Shown here: in pieces, positions 60,468 through 64,000 of the stretch
How positions within the stretch are numbered: position 1 is the first letter of the stretch
Layout of the letters: each line of letters begins with the position of its first letter
Source: Siphonodentalium dalli
Taxonomy: Eukaryota > Mollusca > Scaphopoda > Gadilida > Siphonodentaliidae
Direction of reading: 5' to 3'
Assembly: GCA_032622095.1 (NCBI GenBank)
Contig: CP136068.1
Location: 161,407,465 to 161,471,464 of the forward strand
Length of the DNA: 64,000 nt
Translations under genes and position numbers: made by a program
The notes under the pieces: model-generated
Databases searched by the model: none
The model's input: only the letters and a program-made list of their open reading frames with translations
Told to the model about the DNA's origin: nothing

Positions 60468-61772
60468 ATGCATATTTTCCAGCACCTAATAAACGTTTGC
60501 AAAATTTAATATGAACTGATTCTCAGGCTAGGAGATCGTGATCTTTAGATGTTATCTCGACACCCCACAGTTCACTGCCATACAGGATTATTGGTTTGAT
60601 CAGTTTATGGAACAGTTTGAGTGAAGTTAACAATGGGAGAGGTGATGTATGGTTACACGCATTGAATAGTGAGTGCATCGCTTTGAGCCCTTTAGCGCTT
60701 AAGTTTGTGATAGCTTTTGTGAACTTGCCATTACTAGAAAAGGTTATACCAAGGTACGTATATTCCCTGACATTTTCGAGTTTGATCTCAGAGATATGAA
60801 AGGATGGAATTATTGTTGATTGTCTCGCCCGAAAAATCATGCATTTAGTTTTTTCCTCGTTAACTTTAAGTTCATTCGCATCAGTGTAGAGTTTCAGTTT
60901 GTTTAGACAGTTTTGGAGTCCCGTGGAACTATCAGACAATAGAACGAGGTCGTCAGCGAAAAGAATATGATTGCACTGACTATCCCCGATCGTCACTGGA
61001 TCACACGATTCGTCAAATATATTCCTAATGTCATCGATAAATATTTTGAATAAATTCGGTGATAATATATCCTTGCCTGACCCCAATGGTCGATAAGCAA
61101 GCAGGTCCAAGTCCCCTATTTGTCTTAGTTGTGTAACAACTTGAAGAATATAGTGAACGGATTATACGCAGTGATTGGCCCTCTACCCCGATGTGTTGCA
61201 TTTTATCGAAGAGCAGTTGCCTATTCACGGTATCAAATGCCTTTCGGAAGTCTATAAAGGCAGCATACAGCGGTCGCTTCAGTGACTTATATCGTTGAAC
61301 TATGGCATGCAGCACAAACGCGCTATCAATTGTACTCTTTCCTTTAGAAAATCCGAATTGATTTTCACTAATAATTTAATTTTTTACAAGAAAATCTGTT
61401 AATCTACGGTTTATAATTTTATTAAACAGTTTCCCAATTGTGGAGCTTAATGCTATGGCGCGGTAGTTATTCGGATCACCCTTGTCACCTTTTTTGTGGA
61501 TTAAGCTGAGAATTGACTGGCTCCATGCAGTTGGGTAGTTTCCTGTGTGAAGAATTATGTTAAATATTTTGGCAAAGCCATCACTCATTAGAGGAACAAC
61601 CACCTTCAAAAGCTCATTCGATACCTGGTCTGGTCCCACTGATTTATTCGATTTCAATTTTCTAGTGGCGGACAGAATTTCCTCTACCATGATCACTTCT
61701 GTCATTTTCACAGCAGGCGAGATGCCCGAGGAGTTCATGTTTTCGTCAATGTAAATATTAGGTGAACCTTAA
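60468..61772 (-). pseudogene. LINE reverse transcriptase, broken (5' coding part)
   Basis: Reverse transcriptase copies element RNA into DNA at the target nick. In order on the minus strand: SVGPDQVSNELLK and NYRAIALSSTIGKLFNKI (fingers), FIDFRKAFDTV (motif A with the first catalytic Asp), GVRQG (motif B), FADDLVLLSD near 60.94-60.96 kb (motif C with the catalytic Asp pair), then a thumb-like GLKAMHSLFNACNH and LYGSELWGVEI. An in-frame TAA lies at 61376-61378. A single-base loss just after GVRQG (near 61.07 kb) shifts the frame. A TGA ends the third segment at 60523, after which the same frame reads VHIKFCKRLLGAGKYASNN up to the insertion. The frame upstream of MNSSGIS is closed by a stop, so the 5' truncation is near 61.77 kb. 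Confidence 0.85.
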
Positions 61773-61787
61773 TCACACGTGTGATTA
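61770..61787. repeat. Perfect 18-bp palindrome with CACGTG core
   Basis: taatcacacgtgtgatta equals its own reverse complement. It lies exactly at the 5' truncation point of the LINE. Confidence 0.7.
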
Positions 61788-61859
61788 TATAAGGTGTTAA
61801 ACTATACTGGATTTAGCCTACTTATGTTTCTGGATATTTTTGCCCCATTCTGTTAACTT

Positions 61860-62925
61860 TTGAGTATGACACTGGGTAAACTGTTTCCATTGCCAAATTG
61901 ACAAACGAGCATAGAGTTATCGCTCATAATTACTCTTGTGAAGCCAGGGAATTCATGGTTTACATGGCTCCACTCTGGTAAAATATGGTAAAGTCGGATA
62001 GACAATGATAACTCTGGTAATAGACACGGAAAGTCCATGTAAAAAGGACATACCCTTGTAGATTCTAAGTAAATGCAAACCCCACTTACATTATACTCTG
62101 GCAAATGCTGTTGTATTACCATACACAACATAACCAACATGGGAGCATATGTACCACCAATATTGAGATTGGTTGGACCACGTTGCAGAGTTTCCGTTTG
62201 GTCTTAAATATACAAAAACCCAACCCACTTAAATGATTGTCCCTGGTTGAAATACAGTGAGTAGGACTGGTAGTGGAAGTATGAACTGCTACAAGGACAG
62301 CAGCCCATACTTTAACCTAGACATATGAGTAAGATTCATAATATAATTCTCCTTGTATCACTTATACATGATAGGTATGGCATTGACTCACCTCATTCGA
62401 AATCAATTAGTGCTTCATGTCACATAACATTAATACTTGAGAATGTAGAACTCAGTTATTCAAAAAATCCATATCTGATTGAAACCAACCCTTATAAAAA
62501 GCACCATGGCTGTATAGCGCCATGTGTTGAGGTAAAACTGACGACTTTTGAAGTAACGCGTTTTCTAAAGAGCGTTTTTTCCTCGAAGACTAATTAACGC
62601 ATGTATTCAGAAATGACAAAAATAATACAAATTTTAAAAAACGTTTACACATGTCATATTTAACATGTTTCACCAGCATCTACGAGAGAAAAGTGGAGTA
62701 CACTATGTTTTTACTTGCATGGAATTTACAAGGGTATGCATTTTTCACATGGGTGTGCGTGGCTTTTACTTGGATGTACAAGGGTATGCCATTTTACGTG
62801 GGTTTTTACATGGCTTTTACCAGGTTATATCATTGTAAACCTGACTTTACCATGGTTTATCTGGCTTCTACCATACTGTTGTTATTGCAAACCTGACTTT
62901 ACGACATTTTACCAGAGTGTCTGTC
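61860..62925. repeat. Diverged inverted arms with CTCTGGTAAAAT blocks
   Basis: The left arm (about 61.97-62.10 kb) reads cactctggtaaaatatggta, aagtc, caatgataactctggta, catgtaaaaa, acatacccttgtaga. The right arm (about 62.70-62.92 kb), reverse-complemented, reads cactctggtaaaatgtcgta, aagtc, caatgatataacctggta, catgtaaaaa, gcatacccttgtaca. The arms surround ~0.6 kb without a gene. Likely an old inverted-repeat element. Confidence 0.5.
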
Positions 62926-63287
62926 ATGTACAATAAGCTGGAATGAGGCGGGTTCTCTAGGGTATCCAAAATCTGGAATCCTGGATTGGCACTCTAGTGT
63001 TGGTGCCAATCTCGGTGACAATATCAATCATATCTATACCCCTGTATATACTGGCATGATAATAATACTTGACAGTATGTTTTCACAATCCACTCACTTG
63101 ACCATCTGATAGCACACATACATGTATTGCATTTGCATCACATTGTCTATTAACTGGGAAATACAAATATTAGCATATTATTATATGCTTCCCTATCAAA
63201 TTCTATTGATTTCTTGTTCGAGTAAAAAGCTATATTTCGTTTGTGGAGGGGCCCACTGTGCCCCAACGTTATATTCCACTGTATATT

Positions 63288-63372
63288 CCTTATATTACAC
63301 GCTAGCTTCCTTATATTACACGCTAGCTTCCTTATATTACACGCTGGCTTCCTTATATTAAACGCTAGCTCC
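63288..63372. repeat. 21-bp minisatellite, four copies
   Basis: tccttatattacacgctagc with the gctagct mark at 63301, 63322, 63343 (gctggct) and 63364. Because 21 is divisible by three, repeated peptides are open on both strands; these are not genes. Confidence 0.9.
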
Positions 63373-63536
63373 AATCGGGGCGAATCACTTGTAATTCCGT
63401 TAAATTTTGAATTGATATTCATGCGCCTGAAGCGATACGGACTATTTGCACCTTTGCGCGTGAGATTAGAGTATTTCCCCGTTAACTGCATTACAGACGC
63501 CTGTTTACATTAGCAACGTCATTCGTCAAGTGAAAT

Positions 63537-64000
63537 ATGGAAGACGGATTTGAAATAGACGTTGAAGGTGATGTGTTTTGGGACTCTGTACTGGAAAAAT
63601 TAGCTAAATATAATGATAAAGACCCACAAGTTTGTGTTCAGAATAGTGACTCTATATTTGACCAACAGGTTCCTGCAGCTTTAACTTCCACTTCAAGCTC
63701 ATGTAACTGATGAGGAAGTATCTCAATTCAATGACCAACAAAGAAATAAAAATACTGTTAAAAACACTGAATATGATATTAAACTCTTTAGAACATTTCT
63801 GCTGAGTAAAGATGAACAGAGGCAGCCCGAGTTCATTTCCCCAGATGTTCTGTGTGGGCATATATCAAGTTTCCTACTATCTGTGAGAAAAAAAGATGGA
63901 ACTGAATATGAGCCAGTTTCACTTCGAGCGTTCATGTCCTCACTTGATCGATACCTCAGGATGCGATCATATCCAGTTTCCCTCATAAGTGATCATCAGT
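63537..64000 (+). pseudogene. Crypton-derived recombinase-like protein, N-terminal part (frameshifted, runs off the window)
   Basis: From the ATG at 63537 a frame of 57 codons (MEDGFEIDVEGDVFWD start) stops at 63708-63710. In the next phase, from about 63703, the protein continues with VTDEEVSQFNDQQRNKNTVK, EYDIKLFRTFLLSKDEQR, SSFLLSVRKKDGTEYEP and SLRAFMSSLDRYLR to the window edge. That block is the N-terminal, DNA-binding-type domain of KIAA1958/QRICH1/ZMYM-like proteins, which derive from Crypton tyrosine-recombinase transposons. The usual catalytic or DUF3504 part would lie beyond 64,000. The junction looks like a one-base insertion, since both frames read through acidic, family-like sequence; a sequencing error is possible. 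The family is widespread in marine invertebrates. Confidence 0.65.

Larger units (their letters stand above)
58438..61772 (-). mobile_element. 5'-truncated non-LTR retrotransposon (CR1/L2-like LINE), split by an insertion
   Basis: Carries the reverse transcriptase C-proximal to the palm start and the C-terminal region, but no endonuclease or ORF1. 5' truncation is normal for LINEs. The 3' end, read on the minus strand, is ttagcaaactgtcctcgt and sits directly on the Helitron fragment. The element is interrupted at 59296-60458. Defects within the coding parts show it is dead. Confidence 0.85.

Noticed and set aside
63122-63513. Open frames on both strands around 63.3 kb
   Set aside because: Created by a 21-bp tandem repeat whose length is a multiple of three.

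Overview
This is an intron- and repeat-rich, visibly AT-rich stretch of animal nuclear DNA with no intact protein-coding gene. Several features point to an animal, most likely a marine lophotrochozoan such as a mollusc: a lone C-type lectin exon with a splice acceptor, a piggyBac relic, a CR1/L2-like LINE, a THAP-like relic, a Crypton-derived (KIAA1958/QRICH1-like) N-terminus, tRNA-derived SINEs, a Helitron with animal-type ends, and repeats of a style I associate with molluscs. The species is inference; nothing here proves it. Almost every open frame in the window is a by-product of tandem or inverted repeats.

Layout. 1-5.5 kb is a tandem array of ~0.9-1.3 kb units built from a TTAA-ended inverted-repeat element, whose left end is amplified as ~191-196 bp sub-repeats. 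7.06-7.52 kb and 10.16-10.71 kb hold single copies of the same element in opposite orientation, and between them (8.24-9.91 kb) lies a piggyBac transposase relic with two frameshifts and two stops. 12.6-16.5 kb carries diverged tandem repeats and fold-backs. 17.6-20.6 kb is a three-level nest: a Mutator-like element with a 9-bp target duplication, holding a hAT-like element, holding a mariner-like MITE. 23.4-24.4 kb is a 325-bp tandem repeat. 25.1-25.4 and 40.1-40.8 kb contain tRNA-derived SINEs. 27.7-28.6 kb is a broken LINE ORF1. 28.7-30.8 kb is a long-TIR element. 31.5 kb holds a THAP-like relic. 32.6-33.5 kb is an AT-rich satellite.

34.6-36.0 kb is a ~46-bp minisatellite of ~30 copies, each with an E-box-like TCAYGTGAC, ending just before the last exon of a C-type lectin gene (36,123-36,346). 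Degenerate copies of that exon's tail lie at 38.8-39.0 kb. 39.45-39.78 kb is a nearly perfect 41-bp minisatellite. 44.95-48.54 kb is a non-autonomous Helitron with both ends readable and an internal 743-bp tandem duplication. 57.4-58.4 kb is a second, inverted Helitron fragment. It abuts a 5'-truncated LINE (58.4-61.8 kb), which is itself split by a 1,163-bp Mutator-like element with a perfect 9-bp target duplication. The window ends in the N-terminal part of a Crypton-derived tyrosine-recombinase-type gene (63,537 onward), which carries a frameshift.

The strongest observations are the two transposon nests with readable target duplications, the Helitron with multiplied 5' ends, the TTAA-element array with a piggyBac relic framed by its single copies, and the E-box minisatellite beside the lectin exon. 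All coordinates and similarities were read by eye; no alignment or database search was run.
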